Source: SG8-32-3 sp964514055 | GTDB lineage: Archaea > Thermoproteota > Bathyarchaeia > Bathyarchaeales > Bathycorpusculaceae | Direction of reading: 5' to 3' | Assembly (NCBI GenBank): GCA_964514055.1 | Contig: CAZEPB010000017.1 | Location: 1 to 34,629 of the forward strand | DNA: 34,629 nt | Shown here: one piece after another, positions 7,551 through 15,179 of the stretch | How positions within the stretch are numbered: the first letter of the stretch is position 1 | How the letters are laid out: every line of letters begins with the position of its first letter | Notes under the pieces: generated by a model | Told to the model about the DNA's origin: nothing | The model's database searches: none | What the model saw: only the letters and a program-made list of their open reading frames with translations | Position numbers and translations under genes: made by a program

Positions 7551-8798
7551 ATGACCCATCACACCGCCCTGACAGTGGCACAGGAACAACTGAAATTAGC
7601 CGTGGAAAAACTAGAACTGGACCCTGGGATACACGAAATACTGAGAAAACCCAAACGGTCCCTCATGGTTTCGGTCACCATTAAAATGGATGACGGCACC
7701 ATAGGCGTCTTCGACGGGATTCGTGTACAACACTGGGACGTTAAAGGACCGTTCAAAGGCGGCATCAGATACCATCCTGACGTAACTATAGACGATGTAA
7801 CCGCGCTCGCGATGTGGATGACTTGGAAATGCGCCATCGCCGACCTTCCCTACGGCGGAGCCAAAGGCGGAGTATGCTGCAACCCAAAAAAGATGTCACA
7901 GGGCGAGTTAGAACGGCTAACCAGAAGATATGTAAGCCTAATTTTTGATTACCTCGGACCCCACAGAGACATACCAGCACCAGACGTCTACACGGACGAG
8001 CAGACGATGGCGTGGATAATGGACACGTACAGCCAACTCAGAGGCTACAGCGTTCCCGAAAGCGTCACGGGAAAACCCGTGGAGATAGGAGGTTCCGAAG
8101 GCAGAGTCTGCGCAACATCACTGGGCGTTGCGTTCTGCGTAAGAGAAGCAGCTAAGATTTTGAAGTTAAACTTGAAAAACGCCACAGTAGCGGTGCAGGG
8201 CTACGGTCACGTCGGATACAACGCCGCCAGCGTAATGCACAGCCTAGGCTGCAAAGTCGTCGCGGTAAGCGATTCGTCAGGCGGCATCTACTGCCCAGAC
8301 GGCATAATTCCTTCCGCTGTTGGCGCTCACAAGGAAAAAACGGGTTCGGTGATAAACTACAAAAACTGCACTAACATAACCAACGAGGAACTACTGCAGA
8401 CGAAATGCGACGTCCTCATTCCAGCAGCCTTGCAGAACCAAATAACTAAGAATAACGCGGACAAAATCAGAGCCAAGATAGTGGCGGAAGGCGCAAACGG
8501 ACCCACAACCCCAGAAGCAGACAAGACACTTCACGAAAAAGGAACATGTCTAATCCCAGACATTCTGGCTAACTCTGGAGGCGTCACGGTAAGCTATTTC
8601 GAGTGGGTTCAAAACTTAACAAGGGAACACTGGACACTAGAAGAAGTCAACGAAAAACTGGAAAACAAGATAACCAAAGCGTTCTATGACGTGCATAAGT
8701 TATCGAAACAGGAAGAAAGCGACATGAGAACAGCCGCGTTGATGCTTGGAGTAGGAAGAGTTGCCCACGCAATAGGGACGCTAGGTCTCTGGCCATGA
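7551..8798 (+). CDS. gdhA: Glutamate dehydrogenase, NAD(P)-dependent
   Basis: Catalyses reversible oxidative deamination of glutamate to 2-oxoglutarate and ammonia. At 415 residues it is a standard hexameric archaeal/bacterial GDH. The substrate loop KGPFKGGIRYHP (about 65-76), Lys93 in MTWKCA, catalytic Lys105 in YGGAKGGV and Asp145 in IPAPDVYT are all present. The Rossmann motif is VQGYGHVG (about 215-222). The start ATG 7551 has AAAGGGA 6 nt upstream. Cofactor preference cannot be read with confidence. It is probably a single-gene unit, bounded upstream by the DUF134 gene and downstream by the GINS promoter. Confidence 0.97.
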   Translation: MTHHTALTVAQEQLKLAVEKLELDPGIHEILRKPKRSLMVSVTIKMDDGTIGVFDGIRVQHWDVKGPFKGGIRYHPDVTIDDVTALAMWMTWKCAIADLPYGGAKGGVCCNPKKMSQGELERLTRRYVSLIFDYLGPHRDIPAPDVYTDEQTMAWIMDTYSQLRGYSVPESVTGKPVEIGGSEGRVCATSLGVAFCVREAAKILKLNLKNATVAVQGYGHVGYNAASVMHSLGCKVVAVSDSSGGIYCPDGIIPSAVGAHKEKTGSVINYKNCTNITNEELLQTKCDVLIPAALQNQITKNNADKIRAKIVAEGANGPTTPEADKTLHEKGTCLIPDILANSGGVTVSYFEWVQNLTREHWTLEEVNEKLENKITKAFYDVHKLSKQEESDMRTAALMLGVGRVAHAIGTLGLWP

Positions 8799-8906
8799 GC
8801 TCAACACTGCGAATTCCCTAAATTTTCACATTGTTTGGTCTAAACCTTTAAACTGTGCTTCTTATATCTTGTGCACCACATAATTTAGAAGGGAGAGGAA
8901 AAGGGC

Positions 8907-9461
8907 ATGGCCATGCCAATCGAGAAAATGGATTTTTGCTTTGAAAATTTACTTGTAAGAATTACTGCTGATAGAAATTATCCTGAAATCAGGCTTGCGG
9001 GGTTGTCAGTGGGACCTTTCGAGGAAGGAAACGAATATGAGGTTTACTACTGGCTAGCACAGGAACTTGCCGCGTCAGGAATTGCACATTTCCATGAAGA
9101 CGATGGCTTAGACGCGACCAAACTTTACAAGATTCAATGGAAAGAACGAGTGCAGATAGCTGGGCAAATATCAGAGCTCACTGAAGACTTCTATCCTAAG
9201 CTCCGCCGTTACCTCGCAAGCATTAGAGCAGAGATAGCGAAAAATCCGGAGAAAGCGCAGGAATACGAGAAAGCTAAGCATTTAGCATGGGACATCGTGA
9301 ATTCCAGATTAAAGAAGATAATTGCTTTGTCTTCAGGTCCAGCTCAAAGCGGACAGATTCAGAAAAAATTTACATGTGAGGAGCGATTCATTTACGAGCA
9401 ACTCGGCAAGATAATCAACGCGTGGAAAGCGCAGATACTAGACTTTGAAGGAGAAAGATAA
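8907..9461 (+). CDS. GINS complex subunit, Gins23-like
   Basis: GINS bridges MCM and GAN/Cdc45 in the archaeal replicative helicase. The 184-residue protein has a short beta-rich segment first (LLVRITADRNYPEIRLAG, VGPFEEGNEYEVYYWLAQEL) and a longer helical segment after it. This B-then-A order is that of Psf2/Psf3-type (Gins23) rather than Gins51 subunits. It ends 5 nt before mcm, and the mcm ribosome-binding site (GAAGGAGA) is inside its last codons, so the pair is coupled. A TATA-like CTTATATC lies near 8861-8868 and GGGAGAGG precedes the start. An in-frame ATG at 8913 is an alternative. The subunit type is inferred from predicted domain order only. Confidence 0.85.
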   Translation: MAMPIEKMDFCFENLLVRITADRNYPEIRLAGLSVGPFEEGNEYEVYYWLAQELAASGIAHFHEDDGLDATKLYKIQWKERVQIAGQISELTEDFYPKLRRYLASIRAEIAKNPEKAQEYEKAKHLAWDIVNSRLKKIIALSSGPAQSGQIQKKFTCEERFIYEQLGKIINAWKAQILDFEGER

Positions 9462-9466
9462 TCAGA

Positions 9467-11503
9467 ATGGCGAGAGAATTAGCAACAGTAGACCCCCAAG
9501 AACGCTTTCTGGAGTTCTTCAAAAAAGGAAAATATCGTCAGAAAATCTCGCAGATGGCTATAACTGGAAGAGAATCAATCACCGTTGATTTTGAAGAACT
9601 CTTCGCGTTTGATCAAAGACTCGCGGAAAGACTGCTGGAAAAACCAGACGACTTTCTGCAGCACGCAGACAACGCGGTTTATGCCCAACTCGGAATCGAA
9701 GATGCCGAGTACGCTGGAAAAATTGAGAAAGTAATCGTTAGAATTGAAAAGCTATTGGGCAAAGAGCAGTTGCGAAAGCTCGGCTCAAAACAGATGGGAA
9801 AACTAGTTATGGTCGAGGGCATCGTCGTCCGAGCCACACCAGTTCGCCCCATGGTAATGAACGCCGCGTTCAGATGCAAACGGTGCGGAACAATAAACCA
9901 TGTAGAACAAACGGGTCAATTCTTGAGGGCGCCACCTGTATGCCAAAGTCCTGATTGCGGTAGAGAGGGACCATTCGAATTCGTTCAAGATGAGTCCACA
10001 TTCATAGATTCACAAGACCTACGACTCCAAGAAAAACCCGAAGACCTACCCCCAGGTCAGCTTCCACGCACGTTAAACGTGAAGCTTGTTGGAAGCGAAA
10101 TAGTTGACCTTGCCAGACCTGGTGATCACGTTTCAATAGTTGGAATAGTTCGTGCGTTCGCACCCTCACGCCCTGGGATAGGAAAACTGCGCGTTTTCAT
10201 TTTGCATTTAGACGCCAATTCAATAGAAGTCTTGGGCAAAGAGCCAGAGTCAAGACCTCCATCGCCAGAAGAGGAAGAGAAAATTCTTGCGCTCGCAAAA
10301 GACCCGAAGGTTCACAGGAAAATAATGGATTCGATAGCGCCCTCAATCTATGGTTACGATCACATCAAGGAGGCTATTATGTATCTTCTTTTTGGAGGTG
10401 TGTCAAAAAGCCTTCCAGACATAACCGTGAGGGGTGAAATGAACGCTCTTTTAATCGGAGACCCAGGTACAGCAAAATCACAGCTTTTGCAATACGTTGC
10501 TAAAATTGCGCCGCGTGGTTTGTACACTTCAGGACGCGGAACAACAGCTGCTGGTTTAACCGCAGCCGTAATACGCGAAAAAGGAGGCAGCATGAGTCTC
10601 GAAGCGGGCGCATTAGTGTTAGCCGACAAGGGAATAGCGTGCATAGACGAAATGGACAAAATGCGCCCCGAAGACCGAGTTGCAATACACGAAGCCATGG
10701 AGCAACACACCGTTTCAGTGGCAAAAGGAGGCATCGTCGCCACTTTGAACGCTCGAACAGCACTGCTCGCAGCAGCCAACCCAGCGTTAGGCAGATATGA
10801 ACCGCATCGAACCGTGGCTGAGAACATATCTCTTCCAGTAACGATTCTGTCTCGATTCGACCTGATTTTCGTTTTGAGAGACGTGCCTAACAAAGAGGCA
10901 GATGCAAAAATGTCAAAGCATATACTGGAGATTCACAGACGCGGAGCAAGCCCCGTAGAAGCACAAATAGAAGCGGACCTGATTCGGAAATACGTTAGCT
11001 ACGCTAAAACAATTAAGCCGCGGCTGAGTAAGGAGGCGCTGAAGCATCTCAGCGAGTTTTACTTGGCGATGCGCTCGGCAAGCGAGGCAGAAGGCTCGCC
11101 TGTGGCGATAACCGCACGCCAGCTTGAGTCGCTTGTTCGTATAGCTGAAGCGAGAGCACGAGTAGCCTTGAGAAAAGAGGTTTCAGGTGATGACGCGGAA
11201 GCCGCGATAGCGCTTATGAAAAGGTCTTTGGAAGAGGTTGGAATAGACCTGTCTTCGTACAGAGTGGATATTGACCTAATAATGACTGGGAAACCCAAGA
11301 GCGTCAGAGACAAGCTACAGGTAATTCTTTCCGTGCTGATCGAGATGGAAAAAGAAACAGGCATGGTCGAAAAGGCAGCGCTCGTAAGCGAGCTAGAGGT
11401 GAAGCATAAGATTCCAAGAGCTGAAACTGAACGCATGATCTGGCAGCTACTGCGCGAGGGCACAATCTACGAGCACAGAGAAGGATACCTAAAGAAAACA
11501 TAG
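9467..11503 (+). CDS. mcm: MCM replicative DNA helicase
   Basis: Homohexameric 3'-5' helicase that unwinds DNA at replication forks. The 678-residue protein has the N-terminal OB/zinc region (Cys137, 140, 159, 164 in CKRC and CQSPDC) and the beta-hairpin region. The AAA+ core follows: Walker A GDPGTAKS at about 331-338, Walker B ACIDEMDKM at about 391-399, sensor 1 AAANP at about 435-439 and arginine finger LSRFD at about 461-465. A C-terminal winged helix ends near 678. All catalytic residues are present and no intein interrupts it. Shine-Dalgarno GAAGGAGA lies upstream within the GINS gene. A copy of the dispersed promoter-like element follows the stop after 11 nt. Confidence 0.98.
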   Translation: MARELATVDPQERFLEFFKKGKYRQKISQMAITGRESITVDFEELFAFDQRLAERLLEKPDDFLQHADNAVYAQLGIEDAEYAGKIEKVIVRIEKLLGKEQLRKLGSKQMGKLVMVEGIVVRATPVRPMVMNAAFRCKRCGTINHVEQTGQFLRAPPVCQSPDCGREGPFEFVQDESTFIDSQDLRLQEKPEDLPPGQLPRTLNVKLVGSEIVDLARPGDHVSIVGIVRAFAPSRPGIGKLRVFILHLDANSIEVLGKEPESRPPSPEEEEKILALAKDPKVHRKIMDSIAPSIYGYDHIKEAIMYLLFGGVSKSLPDITVRGEMNALLIGDPGTAKSQLLQYVAKIAPRGLYTSGRGTTAAGLTAAVIREKGGSMSLEAGALVLADKGIACIDEMDKMRPEDRVAIHEAMEQHTVSVAKGGIVATLNARTALLAAANPALGRYEPHRTVAENISLPVTILSRFDLIFVLRDVPNKEADAKMSKHILEIHRRGASPVEAQIEADLIRKYVSYAKTIKPRLSKEALKHLSEFYLAMRSASEAEGSPVAITARQLESLVRIAEARARVALRKEVSGDDAEAAIALMKRSLEEVGIDLSSYRVDIDLIMTGKPKSVRDKLQVILSVLIEMEKETGMVEKAALVSELEVKHKIPRAETERMIWQLLREGTIYEHREGYLKKT

Positions 11504-11514
11504 AAAACATGCCT

Positions 11515-11601
11515 GCTTAGTGATTGCGTTTCCTGACAAAGAACCAGCAGTTCACTAAGCGCTTTAATCTATTTATAAGGGGGCTATAGTCTGCTGTGAG
11601 C
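11515..11601 (+). repeat. Dispersed promoter-like element, copy A
   Basis: Reading on the plus strand: a hairpin with arms GCTTAGTGA (11515-11523) and TCACTAAGC (11552-11560), then the TATA tract TATTTATAA (11570-11578), then GGGGGCTATAGTCT and a tail CTGCTGTGAGC ending at 11601. Over the roughly 80 bases up to CTATAGTCT it differs from copy B (19051-19138) at only two positions. GAGC lies 25 nt from the TATA centre. It sits between the convergent 3' ends of mcm and the PAC2 gene, so transcription would run antisense into PAC2. Confidence 0.85.
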
Positions 11602-11618
11602 ACAACAGAAGAAACTGC

Positions 11619-12392
11619 TCAAGATATGTACGTGGTTTTCTTGTCTTCTTCTTTGCGAGTTTCCTCAGCTTGCAAAGCCCTTTGCTCTTCGATCTTCTGT
11701 AATCGCGTCACCATCGTTTCCGCCTTCGCGATCTCTTCGTTCAAACCAGCCAAGTCAACGTCGAAATTGAACGCTGTTTTCAGCACTTCTAAAACGCTTC
11801 TTGCAGCCGAAGGGTCAGGTAGATAACCGCGAGTTTCTCCCAAAAGGCAAAGCGCGCTGATTTTCTTAAACCGTGCCAGTCCAAGAATTAGGCCTGCAGT
11901 GCCGACTATGGGGCTTCCTGAGTTGCTTACGGCTGCGCCTGCGTCTAAAGCTACGTCTAAAAGCTCTTTGGATGTAGCTGCTGCGAAAACGCCGGGTTTG
12001 TCTTTTGTTTCCATTCGATAACCCCCGATGGTTACGATGGTCTTTACATCATTTTTCTGAGCGAAATCAAGCATCCGACCGGCAATTTCGTATTGTCCTT
12101 CAATGGTTTGAGATTGGCTGTCGCCCGTGAAGAGGATTAAATCGTTTGGTCCGTTATTGTTTTTCCAAAAGTAGAAGGCTCCTCGTAAAAGGCGAACGTT
12201 GCCTTTTTTGTTGACGAGTACAAAGTATGGAAAATGAGGAGAGTAAAGGTGTGCAAACTTTTTGGCGTTTAACTTTTTTATCAGATAGCGTATGGCGATT
12301 TTACCGACAAGTCCTAAGCCTGGAAGCCCTTCGATTAGAATGGGGTTATTGAGTTCGATTTGTGTGAACTCTTTGATGTAAGTTTCCTTCAT
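11619..12392 (-). CDS. PAC2 family protein (proteasome assembly chaperone-like)
   Basis: The 257-residue protein belongs to the PAC2/PbaA group of archaeal proteasome-assembly-chaperone-like proteins. Family marks are NPILIEGLPGLGLVGKIAI near the start, a central TIVTIGGYRM and the region SGSPIVGTAGLILGLARF, with the typical phrase LLGETRGYLPDPSAARSVL. A charged C-terminal tail follows. The actual role in archaeal proteasome assembly is not settled. The start ATG 12392 overlaps the Nop10 stop (ATGA arrangement), making it the last gene of the L44e operon, where PAC2 genes are commonly found in archaea. Confidence 0.88.
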   Translation of the reverse strand: MKETYIKEFTQIELNNPILIEGLPGLGLVGKIAIRYLIKKLNAKKFAHLYSPHFPYFVLVNKKGNVRLLRGAFYFWKNNNGPNDLILFTGDSQSQTIEGQYEIAGRMLDFAQKNDVKTIVTIGGYRMETKDKPGVFAAATSKELLDVALDAGAAVSNSGSPIVGTAGLILGLARFKKISALCLLGETRGYLPDPSAARSVLEVLKTAFNFDVDLAGLNEEIAKAETMVTRLQKIEEQRALQAEETRKEEDKKTTYIS

Positions 12393-12559
12393 TCTGTCAC
12401 ATGCCCCTTTTTCATAGTCATCCTGTACTTGAGGTATTTATCGTCAGGAGAAAACTTCGGCGGATGAGGTATCCGAACGTTTCCACCGCAGTATACGCAT
12501 GTATCTTTCTTCAAAGTGTATCTTCCACACTTTTCACATTTCCTTAAGAGACAACCCAC
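12389..12559 (-). CDS. nop10: H/ACA ribonucleoprotein Nop10
   Basis: Nop10 binds Cbf5 and L7Ae in box H/ACA particles that guide pseudouridylation. The 56-residue protein shows the zinc-binding pairs CEKCGRYTL and CVYCGG, followed by the family tail IPHPPKFSPDDKYLKYR. It starts with GTG at 12559, whose first base is the last base of the aIF2 alpha stop codon (TAGTG), preceded by GGGAG. Its stop overlaps the start of the PAC2 gene. The order aIF2 alpha-Nop10-PAC2 is a classic archaeal arrangement. Confidence 0.93.
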   Translation of the reverse strand: MGCLLRKCEKCGRYTLKKDTCVYCGGNVRIPHPPKFSPDDKYLKYRMTMKKGHVTE

Positions 12560-13347
12560 TATTTCTCCCTTCTAAAAGAACCCTGACCACCAGCTTTAAC
12601 GACGTTTGTCACAACTCTCTGGGAAATCTTTTGAAAAACTTCCTCTGCGCGCTTGTAGTTTTCCGCCGATACTTCAACGCTGTATTTTGGGGCAGCGATA
12701 ACATAAAATCGTACGTCTGCGTCTTTTGTTTTTTCTGCTTTTTCGGCTTTAAGGAATGAATCTTTGATTATTTTGACGCCGTTAGGTTTCATGCAGCGAA
12801 TTTCGAGTACACCTTTAACCTTCACCATCTTCACGCGGATACGTTCTTCCGCAACTTCAGCGAAAACCTTTGCGAGGTTTTCAGAAACGCCGATTTCAGT
12901 CAAGACTCCTGAACCTTCCTTGGCGACTTTTTCGAAGCCGCCGTACAACCCATATTTTTCCTCTAGCAGAGCACCTGCTTTAGCGTAAATTTCTTCGTTG
13001 GATAAACCGGTTTTCTCTGCAACCTCCCGTAGCAAGGCTTCGGCTTTTCTGTCTTGTTTCCAAGAGCGTATTTTCTCGATTTTTGCTCTTTTGGTAACGC
13101 GTCTAAGGGATAAGTCTATGTGGCCTTTTTCATGGTTTACTCGCAGGACTTTTAGCACTGCTTTTTGACCTTCACGGACGAAGTCGCGGATGTTTCTTAT
13201 CCAGCTGCTGGAGATTTCGGAGACATGAAGTAATCCTCGTTTGTTGTATTCGTCGAGGTTGACGTATGCGCCGTAGGTGGTGACGGATTCTATGGTGGCG
13301 ATTACTAAGTCTCCAACTTCAGGGTATTCGGGTTTGCGTTCGGTCAT
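12559..13347 (-). CDS. eif2a: Translation initiation factor aIF2 alpha subunit
   Basis: Forms, with the beta and gamma subunits, the complex that delivers initiator Met-tRNA. The 262-residue protein has an N-terminal S1/OB domain (VGDLVIATIESVTTYGAYVN, GLLHVSEISSSWI), a helical middle with RSWKQDRKAEALLREVA, and the alpha/beta C-terminal domain that contacts gamma. The gamma subunit is encoded about 5 kb away in this window. It is the third gene of the L44e operon; its stop overlaps the Nop10 start by 1 nt. Confidence 0.97.
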   Translation of the reverse strand: MTERKPEYPEVGDLVIATIESVTTYGAYVNLDEYNKRGLLHVSEISSSWIRNIRDFVREGQKAVLKVLRVNHEKGHIDLSLRRVTKRAKIEKIRSWKQDRKAEALLREVAEKTGLSNEEIYAKAGALLEEKYGLYGGFEKVAKEGSGVLTEIGVSENLAKVFAEVAEERIRVKMVKVKGVLEIRCMKPNGVKIIKDSFLKAEKAEKTKDADVRFYVIAAPKYSVEVSAENYKRAEEVFQKISQRVVTNVVKAGGQGSFRREK

Positions 13348-13364
13348 TTTTGGGTGTTTTTCTC

Positions 13365-13562
13365 CTATTCGAAGACTGTTTGTATTTCGCCTTTGATTTT
13401 GGCTCTGCCACCAGTTGGTTCGGCGAGGGGTTCGCCGCAGACGTTGCAGGTGACCTTGTTTGTGGCGTTGCTGTAGAGTAGCTGTTCATTTCCGCATTTT
13501 AAGCATTTGACGCGTAGAAAGCGACTGCGGGGTTTGGGGATGAGTTTGTTCCATTCCGTCGT
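13365..13562 (-). CDS. rps27e: Ribosomal protein S27e, apparent ACG start
   Basis: Zinc-ribbon protein of the small ribosomal subunit. The frame encodes NKLIPKPRSRFLRVKC, then the zinc pairs CLKCGN and CNVCGE, and ends in EPTGGRAKIKGEI, all typical of S27e, in about 65 residues. Between the in-frame upstream TAA (the L44e stop) and the conserved core there is no ATG, GTG or TTG. A strong AGGAGG at 13572-13577 is followed after 9 nt by ACG ACG GAA TGG. Related proteins commonly begin Met-(Thr)-Glu-Trp, so the first ACG (13562-13560) stands where ATG is expected. Either ACG is used as a start, or the base is a sequencing or assembly error. The gene is otherwise intact. Confidence 0.9.
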   Translation of the reverse strand, partial: TTEWNKLIPKPRSRFLRVKCLKCGNEQLLYSNATNKVTCNVCGEPLAEPTGGRAKIKGEIQTVFE

Positions 13563-13571
13563 GGTTTTTCG

Positions 13572-13577
13572 CCTCCT
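13572..13577 (-). promoter_or_regulatory. Shine-Dalgarno AGGAGG for rps27e
   Basis: A perfect AGGAGG follows the L44e stop codon and lies 9 nt before the ACG codon proposed as the S27e start. It argues that translation does initiate here despite the lack of a standard start codon. Confidence 0.8.
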
Positions 13578-13853
13578 TTAGGTGATGGCGATTTTCCTGA
13601 GGCGTATGCCGTCTTTTTGATGTATATAATTGCATTTTTTGCATTTGAGGCGCAAGGTTTGTTTTTTGGTGGTTTTGGCGAATTCGCGTTGAAGCGGGTA
13701 TTTTTGTCCGCCGTAGCCTTGTTTTTCTCGTTTGTGGTGCCGTTCGCCTTTGGCTAAGGCTCTGCGTTTTCCAGCCTTGTAAAGGCTTACCGTGTGAATT
13801 TGATGAGTTTTACACTTTGGACAGTACGTGCGGATTTGCTTGGGCACATTCAT
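13578..13853 (-). CDS. rpl44e: Ribosomal protein L44e
   Basis: Large-subunit ribosomal protein of 91 residues. It shows the zinc-binding pairs CPKCKTH near the N-terminus and CKKCNYIH near the C-terminus, and the highly conserved middle KGERHHKREKQGYGGQKYPL. It is the first gene of the run L44e-S27e-aIF2 alpha-Nop10-PAC2. A dispersed promoter-like element (copy C) lies about 80 nt upstream and is the best candidate for the operon promoter. Confidence 0.97.
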   Translation of the reverse strand: MNVPKQIRTYCPKCKTHQIHTVSLYKAGKRRALAKGERHHKREKQGYGGQKYPLQREFAKTTKKQTLRLKCKKCNYIHQKDGIRLRKIAIT

Positions 13854-13930
13854 GCTGCATCACTTTTAGCTTTGCAATACAAAAAACACGCATACTCTTA
13901 TACTTTTTCCGTTTATTCCACCGTTCTCTA

Positions 13931-13985
13931 GCGCTCACAGCAGACTATAGCCCCCCTTTATATAGATTCAAGGCGTGAGTGAATT
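13931..13985 (-). repeat. Dispersed promoter-like element, copy C (probable L44e operon promoter)
   Basis: On the minus strand it reads TTCACTCACGCC, then a TATA box CTATATAAA (13957-13965), then GGGGGGCTATAGTCTGCTG and GAGCGCTAG. The predicted transcription start at GAG, about 13934-13936, is 26 nt from the TATA centre. This leaves a leader of about 80 nt before L44e. Copy C keeps the core and the 11-nt tail of copy A but lacks the hairpin. Confidence 0.75.
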
Positions 13986-14099
13986 TATGGTTAGTTTCTG
14001 GAGAGGAGCATCGTCATTTTTTCTGGTTTGTGTGGAACTGGCTGCTGTGCGTCTTGTTTTATTGATATTTAAAAATAATTGTGGCTTGGGATTAGAGTG

Positions 14100-14531
14100 T
14101 TAGGCGCTGTAGTCTCTTCCCTTTGGTTTTGAGCCACTTTTTGCTTGGGGTATTTGCGGTAGGGGTATCGGCGGCGGAATGTTTAGCGTTCTGGATATGA
14201 GGACGGATTCGATGAAGACGACGTTGGATATTGACTGCACGATGAGAGGTGGCGGCGGTTTCTTTTCCTCGTGGTCCTTTATGACTTTCTCGATTTCGCT
14301 TTTGTCGCCAGAAACATAGGCGTTTCCTTTCAGGCTTATCTGTGCTATTGAAGGGTTATAGTTTATCGCCAAAACAAACGGGACTTCCAATGACCCATCA
14401 GGTTTTTTCTCCATGCCCACGATGTTTATGTTTGTGCCTATTTGGATGGGGGGAATCGGCTTTCTGATGTCCCAGAAGCGTTCTGCCGAGATATTCGTTA
14501 TGGCAACGTTAACTCTTATCATCTGAATCAT
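14100..14531 (-). CDS. SecB-like fold protein, uncharacterised
   Basis: The 143-residue protein alternates beta strands in a SecB-like pattern: IRVNVAITNISAERFWDIRK, INIVGMEKKPDGSLEVPFVL, IAQISLKGNAYVSGD, then a helix and FIESVLISRTLNIPPPIPLP. Archaeal SecB-like proteins exist, and a chaperone role is possible, but this is a fold-level guess from strand spacing. It lies just downstream of S27ae on the same strand with a 35-nt gap, probably as the tail of that operon. A Pro-rich end (PPPIPLPQIPQ) and a short basic tail close it. Confidence 0.65.
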   Translation of the reverse strand: MIQMIRVNVAITNISAERFWDIRKPIPPIQIGTNINIVGMEKKPDGSLEVPFVLAINYNPSIAQISLKGNAYVSGDKSEIEKVIKDHEEKKPPPPLIVQSISNVVFIESVLISRTLNIPPPIPLPQIPQAKSGSKPKGRDYSA

Positions 14532-14566
14532 CAGAAGAATATCGGGCGCGTAGAATTTAAAACTGC

Positions 14567-14824
14567 TTATTTTTCAACCTGCTTGTACCGCGTAAAACCG
14601 CAATGCCCACAGGTGTATCGGTCTTTGTGGTTAGCCATGAAATATCCCACTCCGCATCTTTCGCAGGTTGGGCGCAATCTTGTAACTTTCTCGCCTTCTA
14701 TCTTGTACAAAGCGTGAACACCCTTTTCAGTTTTCTTTTTCTTCTCTGGTTTAGGGGCGGTTTTTTGAGGCTTCGCCTCTTCCTTTTTCGGTTCTGCCGC
14801 TGGGGATGTTTCGTTCTTGGACAT
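14567..14824 (-). CDS. rps27ae: Ribosomal protein S27ae
   Basis: The C-terminal half is the zinc-ribbon S27ae domain (LRPTCERCGVGYFMANHKDR, YTCGHCGFTRY). The N-terminal half is a Lys/Glu/Pro/Ala-rich extension of about 35 residues, without the ubiquitin moiety found in eukaryotes. At 85 residues it is longer than the common 50-60 of euryarchaeal homologues. It begins 1 nt after the S24e stop, so the two are coupled. Confidence 0.95.
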   Translation of the reverse strand: MSKNETSPAAEPKKEEAKPQKTAPKPEKKKKTEKGVHALYKIEGEKVTRLRPTCERCGVGYFMANHKDRYTCGHCGFTRYKQVEK

Positions 14825-14825
14825 T

Positions 14826-15134
14826 TTATTCCTCCTCTTCCTTTGGTTCTTCTGGAGGACTATTGCGTTTTATAATGTACTCGGGTTCAACGAGGTTCGC
14901 TTGCTCCAGTGTTTCATACGCGGTAGCATTTCCCACGGCAGTGTTCGTTCCTGTCATGGTTTGCATTTTCTTAACAAAAACCATCTCTTCGTTTATCTTC
15001 AGTTTGGCGGCTATAGCTTTTTTTACTTCTAACCGCGCAGGTGTTTTTCCTTTCAGGTCTTGTTCTATCCTGAATTCCACTTCTTTTCTTTTTAGAAGGG
15101 GATTTTCTTTCGTTGATACTATTTTGACTTCCAT
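14826..15134 (-). CDS. rps24e: Ribosomal protein S24e
   Basis: Small-subunit protein of 102 residues. The start MEVKIVSTKENPLLKRKEVE and the segment KTPARLEVKKAIAAKLKINE are characteristic, followed by MTGTNTAVGNATAYETLEQA and an acidic tail. It stands between the dephospho-CoA kinase and S27ae, matching the usual archaeal order. Confidence 0.96.
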   Translation of the reverse strand: MEVKIVSTKENPLLKRKEVEFRIEQDLKGKTPARLEVKKAIAAKLKINEEMVFVKKMQTMTGTNTAVGNATAYETLEQANLVEPEYIIKRNSPPEEPKEEEE

Positions 15135-15179
15135 CGCGCTATCACTTGTTTAAGGCGTGGAGTTCATACAGTTTACTTC

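Noticed and set aside
11596..11826. Plus-strand frame of 76 codons starting with GTG inside copy A
   Set aside because: It is almost wholly antisense to the PAC2 coding sequence, has no Shine-Dalgarno site and no protein-like pattern; it is treated as a shadow.
13365..13562. rps27e as a pseudogene
   Set aside because: The whole conserved protein, zinc cysteines and stop are intact, a strong Shine-Dalgarno site is present, and the gene is essential; only the start codon is odd.
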